DNA from: Brachionus manjavacas
Lineage: Eukaryota; Rotifera; Eurotatoria; Ploima; Brachionidae
Direction: 5' to 3'
Length of the DNA stretch: 64,000 bases
NCBI GenBank assembly: GCA_019054805.1
Contig: JAHQIY010000038.1
Coordinates: 186,001-250,000 of the forward strand
The notes under the pieces were generated by a model that saw nothing but the letters and a program-made list of their open reading frames with translations, was not told where the DNA came from and searched no databases. The position numbers and the translations under genes were made by a program. Of this stretch, positions 32,687 to 44,800 are shown one piece after another; within the stretch, counting starts at the first letter, position 1; the number at the start of each line of letters is the position of its first letter.

Positions 32687-33459
32687 TTTATGGCCTACAA
32701 AAAAAACTAGCTCACTGCATGAAGCTTTTATAGCTAAATAACCTGTGGGGTTGATCATTTTACAGCATTTAATTAAATTTTAATTGAAGATTAAGAAAAG
32801 AATCTGCTAAAGAAGACGATTTAATTAAAAATTCATGTAAATTAAACAAAAAATATACAAGTAGCCTATGTAAATTGGTTCATATATTGTTTAAATTTGT
32901 GATGATAAACCAAATAAGCCAGTTTATCAATGAAATTTTTAAAAAAAATAGGTATCAATTTGGTATCTGCTAATTGTATAAATTTAAATTTTTCTTAAAA
33001 ATTTCATTTTAATGAACACAATTCTATCAAATTCCAATTTGTCAAAGAATAACCCTGTGCAAGACTGACTTAATCTTAAAATAAATTTTGAAAAATATTA
33101 TTTATTCAAATAATTTAATATTAAGAAAAATTGTCTTACACTGCTGATTTGATGCTAGGGTTTTTGGTAAATTTACGCATTTTTTCGAAAAATTGCATAT
33201 GTAAGAAAAGGTAATTATCGAAAATTACGTCAAAACAAAAATGCCATTTTTTAGGCTATTTTAAACTTTTCTCAATAAATTAAACATAAAAAAAATTGAT
33301 AAAAAAATTTACCAATTTTTTCAGTAAGATTTAGAAAATTTTGGGATAATGTGTTAAAAAATAAATAAAAAGTTCAAACAAATATTTTTGATGCTTTATT
33401 TTTAATTTTTGGTTAAATAGTTGGATTAGTCTCCGTTTTTTTGTTTAACGAACAAAATC
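32687..33459. other. Upstream region of the cysteine-rich cluster
   Basis: AT-rich sequence with no gene. It presumably holds the promoter of copy 4, but no element can be named. Near 33170-33240 there are TTTACG/AAATTACG repeats resembling the ends of the Tc1/mariner element at 10217-11066. Confidence 0.4.
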
Positions 33460-33823
33460 AGCTTACAGCAAAAATAGTAAGACCACTGAACTGTTCACTT
33501 GTCAGACCTCATTTGGAATATGCCATCAGCTCATGGTGTCCCTACTTAGAAAAAGATATAATATGGGGATTGTGAATTTTAGTAAAATTTTAAACTACAG
33601 CTTAAACACTAGACCTGACAGTAAAAAGTATAATCTTAGAAGAAACTCCAAAAACTTGGTTCGAGAAAGAGTAAGGAATTTTAGTCAGAGATTTAATTAT
33701 TTTACAAACAGAGTTGTTAATGTCTGGAATAATTTGCTGGAGAAAATTGTTAGTGCAACTAGTCTAAACATCTTTAAAGTTAAGATTGACGTTTGGATGA
33801 CATTAAGGCAAAATTATCAATAA
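33460..33823 (+). mobile_element. CR1/L2-like LINE tail with internal deletion
   Basis: The + strand reads CSLVRPHLEYAISSWCPYLE, a hallmark of the region after the RT palm in CR1/L2-type LINEs. A deletion then leads to FNYFTNRVVNVWNNLLEKIV and SLNIFKVKID, the conserved C-terminus (NRVVNxWNxLPxxVV). Non-functional. Same clade as the 48798-49195 fragment. Confidence 0.85.
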
Positions 33824-34332
33824 CCCAAGTATCAAATCAGCCCTGTAAATGTCCTCAATAGATTTTTGTAGTTGGGAAATATCTTTGACAATGTATTTAG
33901 ATACAAATACAAGATTATGATTCAAAGCCATATTAAAAGACCATTAAGAATTAAGAAAATTTAAAGAAAACTAAATGTAAATTTGGATATTCTTTTTAGT
34001 TATTAAGATAAATGATTATTCATGCCAAATTCCGTAATCAAAAATTTTGAATGAATTCCTAATTAGTTTGAGATCTGTCCAAAGGCCAAATTTTTACCTG
34101 ACTTTATTACAATTGACACAAGTAGATCTAAATAATAATAAATAAAGAAAGTGTAAGTCGTATTTATTCAACTCACGGTTATTTATCTGAATAATATTAT
34201 TTGAAAAGTTTTTCCAGGGCAGTTCCGAATGGCGGCGCCTTCTTTTCAGTCCTCATGGTTGCAATATCATTAAATATGTATTAATTATATGTTACTGTTA
34301 TTTTTTTAGTATCTAATTATTTTATCAAATTA
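33824..34332. other. Gene-free stretch
   Basis: AT-rich. At 34208-34258 a block containing AGTTCCGAATGGC resembles one at 1558-1605; it may be the end of an unidentified transposon. Confidence 0.4.
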
Positions 34333-34872
34333 TCAAAATTTTTTTTTGTTGTATCTATTACAAAAAGGAAGAAAAACTAAGAAAGGAAAAAAATTAATCT
34401 TTTTTGTTCTTTTGTTTTGAGGTTGATCTTGAATTGATTTCGGCTTGTTTTTTGATCCAGTGGGTCTTCCTCTTTTCTTTTTTGGAATCTCAGACTGAGC
34501 TGAATTTTCATTAAAATTGTTTTCAACTTCAACTTGATTTTGAATTTCCATTTCTGCTTCTTGAGCCTCAATTTCTTCCATCACATCAACTTGACTCAAA
34601 ATTGAATTTACAAGAGCCTCTGATAATTTCTTTTGATTTCGCACGTAATCTCTTACTTGTAACTCGGTTGGTTGAATCATTAAAGCTTTTTTTGTCGTTA
34701 CTGGTTTACCGCGTTTCCTATTTTCACCCAAAAGAACATCTTTTGCGTTTCTATGCCATTCCAATCCTCGATAACGACAAGCAAGAACCAAAATGTGTTT
34801 GCAAATATTATTTTTTCTCCAATATGGGCATGTGCATTCACTTTGAGACCATTCAAAATGAATAGTAGTCAT
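34333..34872 (-). CDS. SWIM zinc-finger/AT-hook protein, probably a MULE transposase remnant
   Basis: 179 residues. Near the N-terminus, CTCPYWRKNNICKHILVLA is a complete SWIM zinc finger (CxC...CxH). It is followed by a WHRNAKDVLLGENRKRGKP segment, an acidic/Gln-rich linker, and an AT-hook (KKRGRPTGSKNK). SWIM domains typically end MULE-type transposases, and the N-terminal catalytic part is absent here. The small frame could be a dead 3' end or a short domesticated DNA-binding protein. A possible separate minus-strand start at 36181 (MDTKDLAALQPLEFLKYL) precedes it, but I could not link them. Confidence 0.55.
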   Translation of the reverse strand: MTTIHFEWSQSECTCPYWRKNNICKHILVLACRYRGLEWHRNAKDVLLGENRKRGKPVTTKKALMIQPTELQVRDYVRNQKKLSEALVNSILSQVDVMEEIEAQEAEMEIQNQVEVENNFNENSAQSEIPKKKRGRPTGSKNKPKSIQDQPQNKRTKKINFFPFLVFLPFCNRYNKKKF

Positions 34873-35079
34873 TCAGATTTTGCGAGCTTGATTATATTTG
34901 TCAATTAGATATTAAATTGAATTATTTTTTGATACAAAAAAAAATAATTAGATACTTAAATTAGATAGCTTTGAAAATATAAGCCATTATATGTGTATAA
35001 TCAAAAATAGAAAATAATATTTATTTTTTATTGTTAGATTAAATTTCTGCTTAGAGTTTGTCGTATTTTGGATTGAATA
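34873..35079. other. Short gap
   Basis: AT-rich, nothing recognised. Confidence 0.4.
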
Positions 35080-35640
35080 AACGAGAGTTTGGTAATTTAC
35101 AATTTAAATTGTTTCTTGAGGAGCTTTGAAGCAGAAAGTCCTGGATCTGGTGAGCTATTAATTCATGGTTTTGCTTGGTGGTGATAAATTTTGAAAAATC
35201 TCGTTTGCTCTGTAATCGATTCTTAGCTCTTTATGGATTGTTTGATCTTTGTCCTCAGTGGAAAATATTTGATTATTCTAAGGACCCGATTTTGCATTTT
35301 TTGTAATTCGGCTTCAATCTTCTGAGTCCCTGATTGAAGTATTTTAAAACAGTTGTCGAATAGTGATCTTATGAGTTACATATTTAAAATTCTACTGACT
35401 TAAAACTTTTTAATTTTTTGATTAGGTTAATTTTGGAGATTTGATTTTAATTGATAGTTTTCAAATGTTCTTTGTAATCGATTTTAGGGTCGAATTTAAT
35501 ACCGAGGAATGTTGGATTTGGTTCAAAAGGAATATGTGAGTTCCCGATTTTTAAATCAGAATGATTAACTCAATTAAAAAAATAAGATAATTTTTGTTTT
35601 TTATTACCTGTAAAAATAATTTTTGAAGTTTTTTATTTAA
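35080..35640 (-). mobile_element. LINE fragment, minus strand
   Basis: Read on the minus strand from 35560: LKIGNSHIPFEPNPTFLGIK then FDPKIDYKEHL, the post-palm region of a Jockey/CR1-like RT (compare FLGITFDESL at about 12850). Next comes QKIEAELQKMQNRVLRIIKY and, after frame breaks, a C-terminal tail (QIQDFLLQSSSRNN). Stops and frameshifts make it dead. Confidence 0.75.
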
Positions 35641-36367
35641 ATTTTTTTTTCCTTCGATAGCCATTCTCAATGAATAATATCTAACAATGTTTGAATTAAA
35701 GTTACTGAGATTAAATTTGTCGTATTTTCCTTCTTTAAAATCAAATTTCGAAAAAATTTCGTCATCTAAAAAAAAATTAATAAAATAGTTTTACAATAAA
35801 AATTTTGATAATAATTTGGATTATTTTTATTACTCTCTGCAATTAATCTGCAAATCTACGTCTCATATAGTAGAAAATCATTAAAATAAAATTGCATAGC
35901 AATTGCAAAATCTTTAATTTGGGTGATAAGATTTTATATCAGTTGATAAATTTTTCAAAAGGAGTATTGAGTTCTGCAATGATGTTTTTTGGCCGATGTC
36001 TGTTTTTGAATATGAAAAAATGCAGTTAATAAAGCTGACTTGTTAATATGTCTTGTAAGACATAGCACCATTTTCACTAGACTCTTTTTGCATTCAAAGC
36101 AGCACTAAAAATTATACCTTTACTCGTAAGATATTTAAGAAACTCTAATGGTTGTAAAGCAGCTAAGTCTTTAGTATCCATTTTAGTTTTATATAACTAC
36201 TTCATTAATAATTAAAAATTTGATTTGAATATTTAAAATTTAATTTTAAAATTATATGATAAATTTTAAGTTAACATTCTATTTAATAATTATTAGTTTA
36301 CGCTTCAGTATTAATTTATTAAAAAATTTACTTACTAAATTATTACTAATTTCCTAAATGCACTTTG
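35641..36367. other. Gene-free stretch with one possible minus-strand start
   Basis: Mostly AT-rich. From 36181 the minus strand is open for about 33 codons (MDTKDLAALQPLEFLKYLTS) and reaches a possible donor. It could be a first exon or TE debris; no family recognised. Confidence 0.3.
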
Positions 36368-36630
36368 TTGAATCAACTGTCCAAGTTTGCTAATGATGTA
36401 CAACAGTATCTCTACTAAATACTTGAATAGATTAAAATTTAATTCTCCTAAAGGAAATGAGGAAATATTTGTTGAAAAATGTAATATGCTTCAGACAATT
36501 TTTTTATATATCCTTATAAATTTGAATGTGCTGATTTTGAATATAAGTAAATCGGGTCAATTTACTTGATTATTTCGTACTTGATTAAATCAGTCAAATT
36601 TTTAGCACATTTTAGCTTGGAATTTTTCTT

Positions 36631-36858
36631 TCAGAATATTTTCAACGTAGAATCGTTATCGAGAACTCTCTTAGCAAATCCTAGTTTTAATTTTTTTATT
36701 TTTGAGACTACAGGTTCTATATTCAGTGCATAAAGTAAGTTCGTCTTTTTTGACCTTTTTCCGAGAAACAAAATTTGTTTAATCATTAGGCCTTCCGTTG
36801 TTTGAATTTTTTTACTTTCAGATTTACTAATTGTACAGTTTTCTAAGCCGTAATACAT
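36631..36858 (-). mobile_element. LINE RT C-terminal fragment
   Basis: Minus strand YYGLENCTISKSESKKIQTT, then LLYALNIEPVVSKIKKLKLG. It aligns with the plus-strand LINE at 60695-61468 (LLYGMENINI, LQLALNINSVQNQITKQKLD). Only the region after the RT palm remains. Confidence 0.7.
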
Positions 36859-36881
36859 TATTGGTCTTACGTATGTTTTAA

Positions 36882-36932
36882 ATATATGTAGTAAACATAT
36901 TAGTTGAGGACTAATATGTTTACTACATATAT
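36882..36932. repeat. Perfect 23-bp hairpin
   Basis: ATATATGTAGTAAACATATT/AGT (36882-36904) is followed by a 5-nt loop (TGAGG) and its exact inverse (36910-36932). It sits at the left side of the LINE piece within the larger inverted repeat. Confidence 0.9.
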
Positions 36933-37211
36933 CTAGGTTTTTTTTGAGAAGCTAGATTATAAAGCAGGAAATAATCAAGTAAATTGACTCGAATTACATA
37001 TATTCTAAATCAGCACATTCAAATTTATAAGGGTATATAAAAAAAATTGTCTAAGGCATATTACATTTTTCAACGAAACTTGCCTCATTCCTTTTCAGAT
37101 TTAGCAGACTTTGACAGTTGATGCACCATGTTGCTTTCACAGACCTAATTTTGAGCTTAAACAAAAAAAGCTAATTTTTTATCATTTTGTTCTGTTCAAT
37201 TATATTAAATT

Positions 37212-38571
37212 TCACAAAAATTTGATCCTTATTTTTCTTTCACCATTTTTAATTAAATAATGATCTAAAATTTAAGAAAAAACTCGAAAATTATTAAATT
37301 TTTTCAGTTAACAAAAGAAGATAGCAATACAGCTAATAGTTTGAGTAAATTAAGAAATTATCAAATAAAAAAGTCTTACTGTGATAAACATGAATGTGAA
37401 GAATTCTATTAATATCTTTATTTTCATTAGATGGATAGTCCAATAAATCTGATAATTGAATAATACTGAGTTGTTTGCTTTCGATTAAATGGTTCATGGC
37501 TAAATTTTGCCCGTACAGTGATAAAACCCAATAATGCCAATGCGGCCAGAGCAAAGCACCCAAATCGCCATTGCGTTCAGGAGGAGAAAATTCTTCATTT
37601 GCCAAATATGCCATGCTGAATAGAGTCAAGTAAGAGACTAGTCTAAATTGGTCCGGGGTTGAATACCACGTAGAGCCCAGATTTGCGTGAAAACCATATT
37701 TAAAGTTGATATGATGTCCAGCTCGTTTGAGCCTATTCATGTTGAAATTTGTCGTGTAGGCTCCTCCGCCAACATAAAACGCGTTGCAGTGTCTTGGAGA
37801 CCATTTGGCAAAAAGAGGCGTCAAAAATACATCAATGTCTGAGCGTATGATAAAATTATAGCCTGAGCCTTTTAAATACTCGTAGCCATCAAAAGCGATT
37901 AGAACTGAATCAGCATTTAGATAATTTCCTATTGTTTTTATCAATAAATCATTTAAAATATTCTCACTTTTTTTGTCAAATATGTTTGTCTCATAGAGCA
38001 AAAAGTTGTATAATTTTTGATCAATTCTCAATTCATGATTGCCCAATTTTCTAAGTTTCAAAGGAACATACGAAATTAGGGTACACATGGGTCTATCCAG
38101 CTTGGACTTTCTTACATTATCAAATGAGCAATTCAATTTTTGAAATATATCAAATCTTTTAAACTGATCATTTGTCTTGTGTACAAATACAACTAAATCT
38201 GTTCTCCATTTACTTGGTTCAGTTTTAAGAATTTCAATCCAGCTTCTGTACAACCACGCTAATTCATGCGAATATGAATCATATTGATCTAGGGGAAAAT
38301 AGAAAATAACAGCCTTTATGATCCGAATATTGAAAGTAGAATCGGGCGATGGAGACCGATAATCATAAAGCGTACTTTTAGATGGTTTGTATGGTGGAAT
38401 CAAATTGGTTTTTAAGTTGCACCTTTTCATCCATGGATACATTTTTATGTAGCTGAAACTTAAATGTTCGGTATCAGCTTGGATAGCCACGGGTTTTCTT
38501 AGCCAAAAGTGAACAAGTATATTAAAAAAAATTACGGATAAAAAAATAAATTTTAATTTAATTTTTTTCAT
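37212..38571 (-). CDS. Type II membrane protein, glycosyltransferase-like (DUF7164-like)
   Basis: 412 residues in the uninterrupted frame (38571-37333). A cytosolic KKIKLK is followed by a membrane anchor (about 8-24, FIFLSVIFFNILVHFWL), then a lumenal domain. The core RSDIDVFLTPLF (residues 243-254) contains a D-x-D of the kind that binds nucleotide-sugar in Golgi glycosyltransferases. SHELAWLYRSW and WRTDLVVFVH precede it. This agrees with metazoan DUF7164 proteins as I remember them; the reaction is unknown. Near the end, CACA|GTAAGA at 37380 is a good donor, and TTTTAG at 37270-37265 an in-phase acceptor. That would replace the last residues by a 17-codon exon (37264-37212) ending KIRIKFL; both ends are possible. 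It follows rhophilin on the same strand after 239 bp. Confidence 0.75.
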
Positions 38572-38810
38572 TTTTTTATTTGTTCAAAAATTGAAATTAG
38601 TTCCAAGAGATTTTTATTTAAAAAAAAAAAACATATGATACAATGTTTATAGAAAATTTTTAGTGAAAATAAGTTATTTACGAACTATTAAAAGAGAAAA
38701 TTTTAGAGAAACTGTTTAATTTTTTAAACATGGTTCTGTATAAAAGCTTTTAGAAATTTTGAAAAGGTAAATTTGAATAATTAAAATTTTCTCATATGAA
38801 TAGAATAGAA

Positions 38811-41800
38811 TTAAATTGTTTTGTAAAAAATTTCATTTTTACTATTTTTTAATAAGCCTTCTGTTTCGTTCATTTTATCGAGTTCTTTTAGTTTGATTTT
38901 TCTTCTCAGCTTCTTTGACTTCACCGTGCTGGAATTACTAGGCAAAGGTGGCATTCTGTGGCAATGCGCAGTATTCTCATCTAGCTTTTTGCTCACATGC
39001 AAATCATCAGCTTCGTTTGAATTAAAATTGTTGAACAAGCTCAACTTGAGAACATTCTTCTTGAATTTTCTTCCCAAAGTCAAAGTATTTGTGAGTGGAG
39101 TTTTGATTGACGATTGTAGATTAGCCCAGAACACTAAGTTCTCTTTTGTATCCTTACTTTGGTCTTGTTTTTGTGAATACAAATTATTTGTTGATTTAAA
39201 TAAATTGTTTAGTTTATATCTTGAGCATTTCTCATCCAAATTATTTGAGCTATTTTTGTTTGAGAGCAAATTGTTCTCGATTAAATTGACAAACGGAGAT
39301 TTACACCTTGTCGAATGCATTCCATTCGGCAACTTAAAAATTCTTTGCCTCAAACGCTCCGGCTTGGCAAACGATTTCTTGTCACTCTCAGAGTTATTCC
39401 ACCAAATATGGTTCTCAATTAATGCAGGCTCGTTTGAATTGAAGTTATTTGAAAGAATTTTTTTGCAACTTGTCGGACTTAGAATTGCGCTTTCGGTTTT
39501 GTCACAGCAGTTTTTTATTTTGCTGTTTAGATTATCTTCGCAAAAGATGGGAACTTCCCGGGGTATTGTTTTGCAGCTAAGCAATGTTAATTTTACACTT
39601 GTTAGCTGAGAGCGAATTTTGGACACAACCTCACTATGTTTTGACCATCGCACATCGCAGTCTTGAATAGCAATAATATAGTCACCTTGACGTATGCCTG
39701 CGCACTTTATTTTAAATTAATTGATTTCATTTAAGAAAGGAAAAAAATTTAAGAAAAAAAATTACATAAGCGTAAGAATTGGGATCGACATTATTAATCC
39801 TCACAGGAGAATCACCTTTGACAGTTATTCCAAAAGTCGGATTGTTGGGTAATTTTCGCAAAATGCAGCTGTATGGTATTGACAATTCATTTTCACTAGA
39901 GTATACTTTTATCGGTCCTAGTGAATTGAAAAAATCCCTAGAATCATAGTTGTCGAAGGCAGGATCGATTGGTTCCAGAATTATGTCTTCGTCGAGAATT
40001 GCTTTGAATTATTAATAATTTAAATTCAATTTAGAATTAAAGTAATTTGCAAATTTTACTATTGATCGGAAGAAGATCGATAAGTTCGTCATCTAATTCT
40101 TTCAAATCTGTTTTTTCTAGCTGCATCAATTTCTCTAATGATCTAAAAAAAAATTTTTTTTGTTTATTTAAAAAAAAGTACGCACCTCCATGGTTTTTTT
40201 ATTAAAAAAAGTTATAAAACAAAAGAGAATTAAAAAAGTCTTCTTAATTATTTTGTTCATTATTATTAATTTTTAAAATTAAATTTTAAAAATCTCTTTA
40301 AAAAATCTCCAAGAGCTGTGTAGATATTATTCATATCTCATATGAAAAAAATTGATAATTTGCTTTTTTCATTAAGCTAATTTTTTTTAATTTGCATTAT
40401 TTTAAGGTTGTAAATTGTTTTTTTACTAAAATTACTTTATATAAAAACTAATTCAAAATAACTACAAATTTAAAATAACTTTTATAGACAAAAAAAAAAT
40501 TTATTTAATGGGTGCTCAATAATAAATGACCGTTTTTGTTTAATAAAAATAAAATGTGTTCCATTCAGTCAAAATGGCTGAAATTTTATACAGATAAACT
40601 AACATCTTTCTTGTTTAAGAAATGGGTGCTATTTACTTTCCACCTCTATTTATAGGCGAATGGGACCGAATCACCTAAACCGACTTTTGACCAAGAATGT
40701 CCTCGAAGGTTTGAATTTTACCAATTTTTGATATACACATATTCTGATGTGAAATTTTATGCTGATTAAAATGAGTCATAAATCATTCCTCTATCATGTT
40801 CCGTTCGAAAAATATCTTTATAAAACCGCCAAAAAAATGACCACTTTGTAAAATTCCAAAAAAATGCTGTTTTTGAATCTTTTTGCTATAACTTTCAATG
40901 GTAACATTCGATCCAAATAAAATTTTAGACAATCATAGATGACTAAATAAGCTTTTAATAAACATATTTAATTTGTGGGTATCACTTTTGGTTTGACCTA
41001 GGAGTCATGAATAAATCAAAATATGGTATCTCATTTTTTGGAATGTATTGGCCCAAGTTCTTAAAGTAAAATATCTAAAAAGAAAACTTAAGTGAAAGCT
41101 AAATAAATCTAGTTTCTAAAAATATATAGGACTAAAGGGTGGTACTTTTGATCTTTGAAATAAATCAACTAAATTATGCTTTAACATAAAAATTTTAACT
41201 TATTTTAAACCTTTAAAATACATTATTTTTTATCAATTATTAAAGAAAAAAATTTAATACATCAAGAAATCCAAAATGGCCAAAGTATGCTTACGCGAGC
41301 TATCTATTCAAAATTTTCAAGCTGGAAAATCAGCATCCGAAATTTATGAAATTATCGGACGTCGCTCAAGTTTAAGGACGATTCGAAGATGGATAAAAGA
41401 TTTCAAAGACTGGTAAGCTTCAAAATACGAAAAAACCTGGTAGACCTCGTTCTGCTGTTACCGTTTCAAATAAAAAGAAAGTAAAACGTCTGCTTAAAAA
41501 TTTTACGACACAAAAAGTCAGTAAAAAGTTGAAAATTTCGGTCGGTTCTGTAGTTACTATTCGTAAAGAAAATGCAATAATTGGTTTCAAAGGACGTAGT
41601 TTACGAATTTCAAGTCAAAAATTAGAAATTCAGAAATAACTTAATTTTTGAATGATGGGCTTATTAATTCAAGTAAGACTTCTTATCAATTGTGTTTAAG
41701 ACTGATGAAAATTCTGAAATAAGAATGTGACAAAATTTAACAGAAGTCCAGTCAATTTTTTTTTAATAAGACCATTGTTCTTGATCTTGATTTTTAATAG

Positions 41801-44800
41801 ACCATCAATTATATACGCCAGACTTTGATAAAATCAAGTATTTTATAAATGTTCAAGAGCTACTTTAAAGATGGGTAGTTTGGTAAATAGTCAAGGGGAA
41901 TACTTAGAGCCTTTGGTAATAGAAGTCTTATAGAAAAATTATCCATTGTTAAAAATAATAAAAACTTTCTCTTCTTTTTCTTTTCTCTTTTCATATTCTT
42001 CATCAGCCTCTTTTTTGTTTAAAATAAAATATCAACATTTAAATTATTTTTTGTTTATTTATTTCCCCCACAACCCACGGCCTAACACTGTCTTTAGGTA
42101 AATTGGTGAATAATTTAATCTTACGTTTCATGAAAATGCTGCAAAATATTATGCAAATAGTCATCTTTGGAAAATTTTCTGCAAAATGAGTGCTGCCGGA
42201 TGGCCTCTTCTTGTAAAATGGTTGATTCTCTTAAGTGTGATTTAGCTATGAAAAAGATTTAAAATAATAATTAAATTTTATTAAAATTTACCCAGTAAAA
42301 TTTGTCTTTTGTTTCCTAAAATTTTGCTGCTATAAAGCATTTGTTGATCGTGGAATAACTTTTGGAAATGATTTTTCGGAGAATTGATGGTTGTTTGTTC
42401 ATTTAAATTAGTAATAGGTACATTTATAGACTTGATCCTAGTGCGATCATGTAATGAATCGAATTTTGCTTGAACTTGTTCTAAATTACTAATATTTTCT
42501 AACCCGGTAATAGTTAAAGCAAGACCGGCAAAATAATGAGATAGACCGCCACAGTAATATGATTTAACTTTGATTAAAAAGTACCAAATCTCTGGCAAAT
42601 AATTTTTAATCGGTTGGTTATTTGACAATTTATTACTTATTTGTTCATAAATTTGAGCCACCTTTAAAAAATATTAAAATTTAGCTTAGGCAATTTTGTG
42701 AAGTTAACTAGAATTGGTGCTAATAGATCCCAACTTTCGTGACCAAAACTTGATCGCATAATACTTTAAATAAAAGAAATTGAAAAAAAAAGGAAGCTTT
42801 GATGCAATTGAAGAATAAAAGTCTAATTTTTTAAACATTTTTTAATAATACAAAAGTAAAAAAATTTCCTTATCACATTTTTAAAAGAGTTGAAAAGCTC
42901 TTAAATTGTTCAAAAAAGATAATTTTCATTTATTTTATTCAGATTTCCAAACAACCTTCTCTTTTTTGAATAGGTCCAGTCGACACAAACGAAATAATCT
43001 TGTTTATTCTAGGGCTTAAAATTTTGATTGACTGAAGCTTTAACTTGAGAAATTTTTCCATTTTTGGCAAGTAAAATTGTTTTCTTCTTATTAATATAGT
43101 TTCTTTATTTATTTTTTATTATTTTATCAAATATTAATAGCCAATATTTAAATATTTTTACCACAGAATTTTTTTTTTTAAAGGAAAATTTGGAAGAGTT
43201 AAAATCTTAGAAAAAATTAAACTAAACAATGCAATTAAGTATTCGGAAATCTTAAAAATTAACAGTGTCATATATACTCAGTGGAGAAAAAATTACTTAT
43301 AATTTAACAAAAAATAAGACTTTTAAATTTTACCATTAAATATTTAAAAAATTTCTAAAAAAATTTAAAGATAACCTTGACACAAATCAACTGAATTCTA
43401 ATATTTAAAAATTAAGCTTGGCAAATATTGCTATAAAATAATAAAATAAAAAAAGTGAAATGAAGATGTTCCCCGACATTTTATTTGTTTTAATTTAATT
43501 TTATTTATTTTAATTTTATGTGTTATAAAGTTGAAGAAAACTACTTCATTCGTTATTTTAATATTTTAACATAAAAATAACTTTAAATTTTTTAAATTAC
43601 ATATTACAGTATTTGAAATAAAGAATATTTTTAAAATTAACTTAATTTTTTCTTTTACTTGTTCTATCCGAGCGGCTTTAGATTTAAGTCTCTCGTTAAA
43701 CTAAAGGAAGACTGAATAAGCCATCCAGGGTTCTGAACAAGAACTCGAATCTTTTGGATATTTCAATAAATATCAAAAGATAGAAGTAGTAGGCTTACTG
43801 CTTCGAAGAGGTGCCGAAGAGGTGCCGAATAGGTGACTCTATAATCGGAACCAGCTGGAAAAGTTAGTTCAAGTCGGTTGCTGACCAACAGACTATAAAC
43901 AGAACCAACTGAATGGTTCTAGGCTCTGGCTGAAAAAGTCATCCTTACGGGGCTGCATAAGTCCCATAGGGATTTATTAAGGTATTTAGGAAAAAGCACC
44001 CGCATAATATCATTTAAGTACTATTCACTTATCCGTCTTATTGTCAGGAAAAAACCCATCCATCGGCATTACAAAAGCAAAGAGTTATTGGACATTGACT
44101 GTCTTTAATTCATAAGCCATGACATTGAATTAAGAAATGACTTTAAAAAAATTACATATTAAAAATCAAAAATTAGTCTGATATTTTTTGTTTATCTTTT
44201 TTTAGACTTCCGGTGTCATTTGCCTATGTCAAAGAAATTTGGTAAGTTAGAGCACTAAAATTTTAGTGTAAATTAAAATTTTGGTGTAAATTAAAATTTT
44301 TGTCCCACTATCGTATATCTAAAAAAAAAGGAAATTGTGGCCGAAAAAAAAAAGAATTTTTTTAAGTTTTAGATTTTAGGAGAAAACTTTTTGGTCACAA
44401 AAGTTAGAGTGGCTTTTTGAAATAACAAAAAAAATTACATGAGCATAAATTTTAGAACAATTTACGAACGAAACGAAACGATGCTTAATGTCATATAGGT
44501 CAAGTTCATTTTTGGTCATTAGAAGCATTTTGGCCTTTATTTCGTAGGCTTGTGATAAAAAAATATCATAAAACAAGTAAAGCATGAACGGACTCATGTC
44601 AAGACTTGGTGAATTGGAAAAATTTGAATTCAAATAATTGACACAACCAGCTGCTTTGAGCCAATAGCTCATTTGGTCATCTAGCTTTTGGTCGTTCACA
44701 TCGCAGCAAACCGCAGCCAATTGTGAGTACAAAGCTGAGCAATTGAACAATATAGATGCCTTTTCGAACTGAATAGACTTTTGAGTGGACTCAATGCCAT

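Larger units (their letters stand above)
36368..37130. repeat. Large imperfect inverted repeat around LINE debris
   Basis: The left arm (about 36368-36575) and right arm (about 36961-37130) are inverted copies. For example GTTGAAAAATGTAATATGC and AATTTGAATGTGCTGATTT occur in the left arm and in the reverse of the right arm, and both arms share TCAATTTACTTGATTATTTC. Between them lie a minus-strand LINE piece (36631-36858) and a short perfect hairpin (36882-36932). It could be a foldback transposon or an inverted duplication. Confidence 0.7.

Noticed and set aside
38893..39609. 238-codon + strand frame opposite the last rhophilin exon
   Set aside because: Antisense shadow of the PDZ-tail exon; composition is Leu/Phe/Ser without any family motif.
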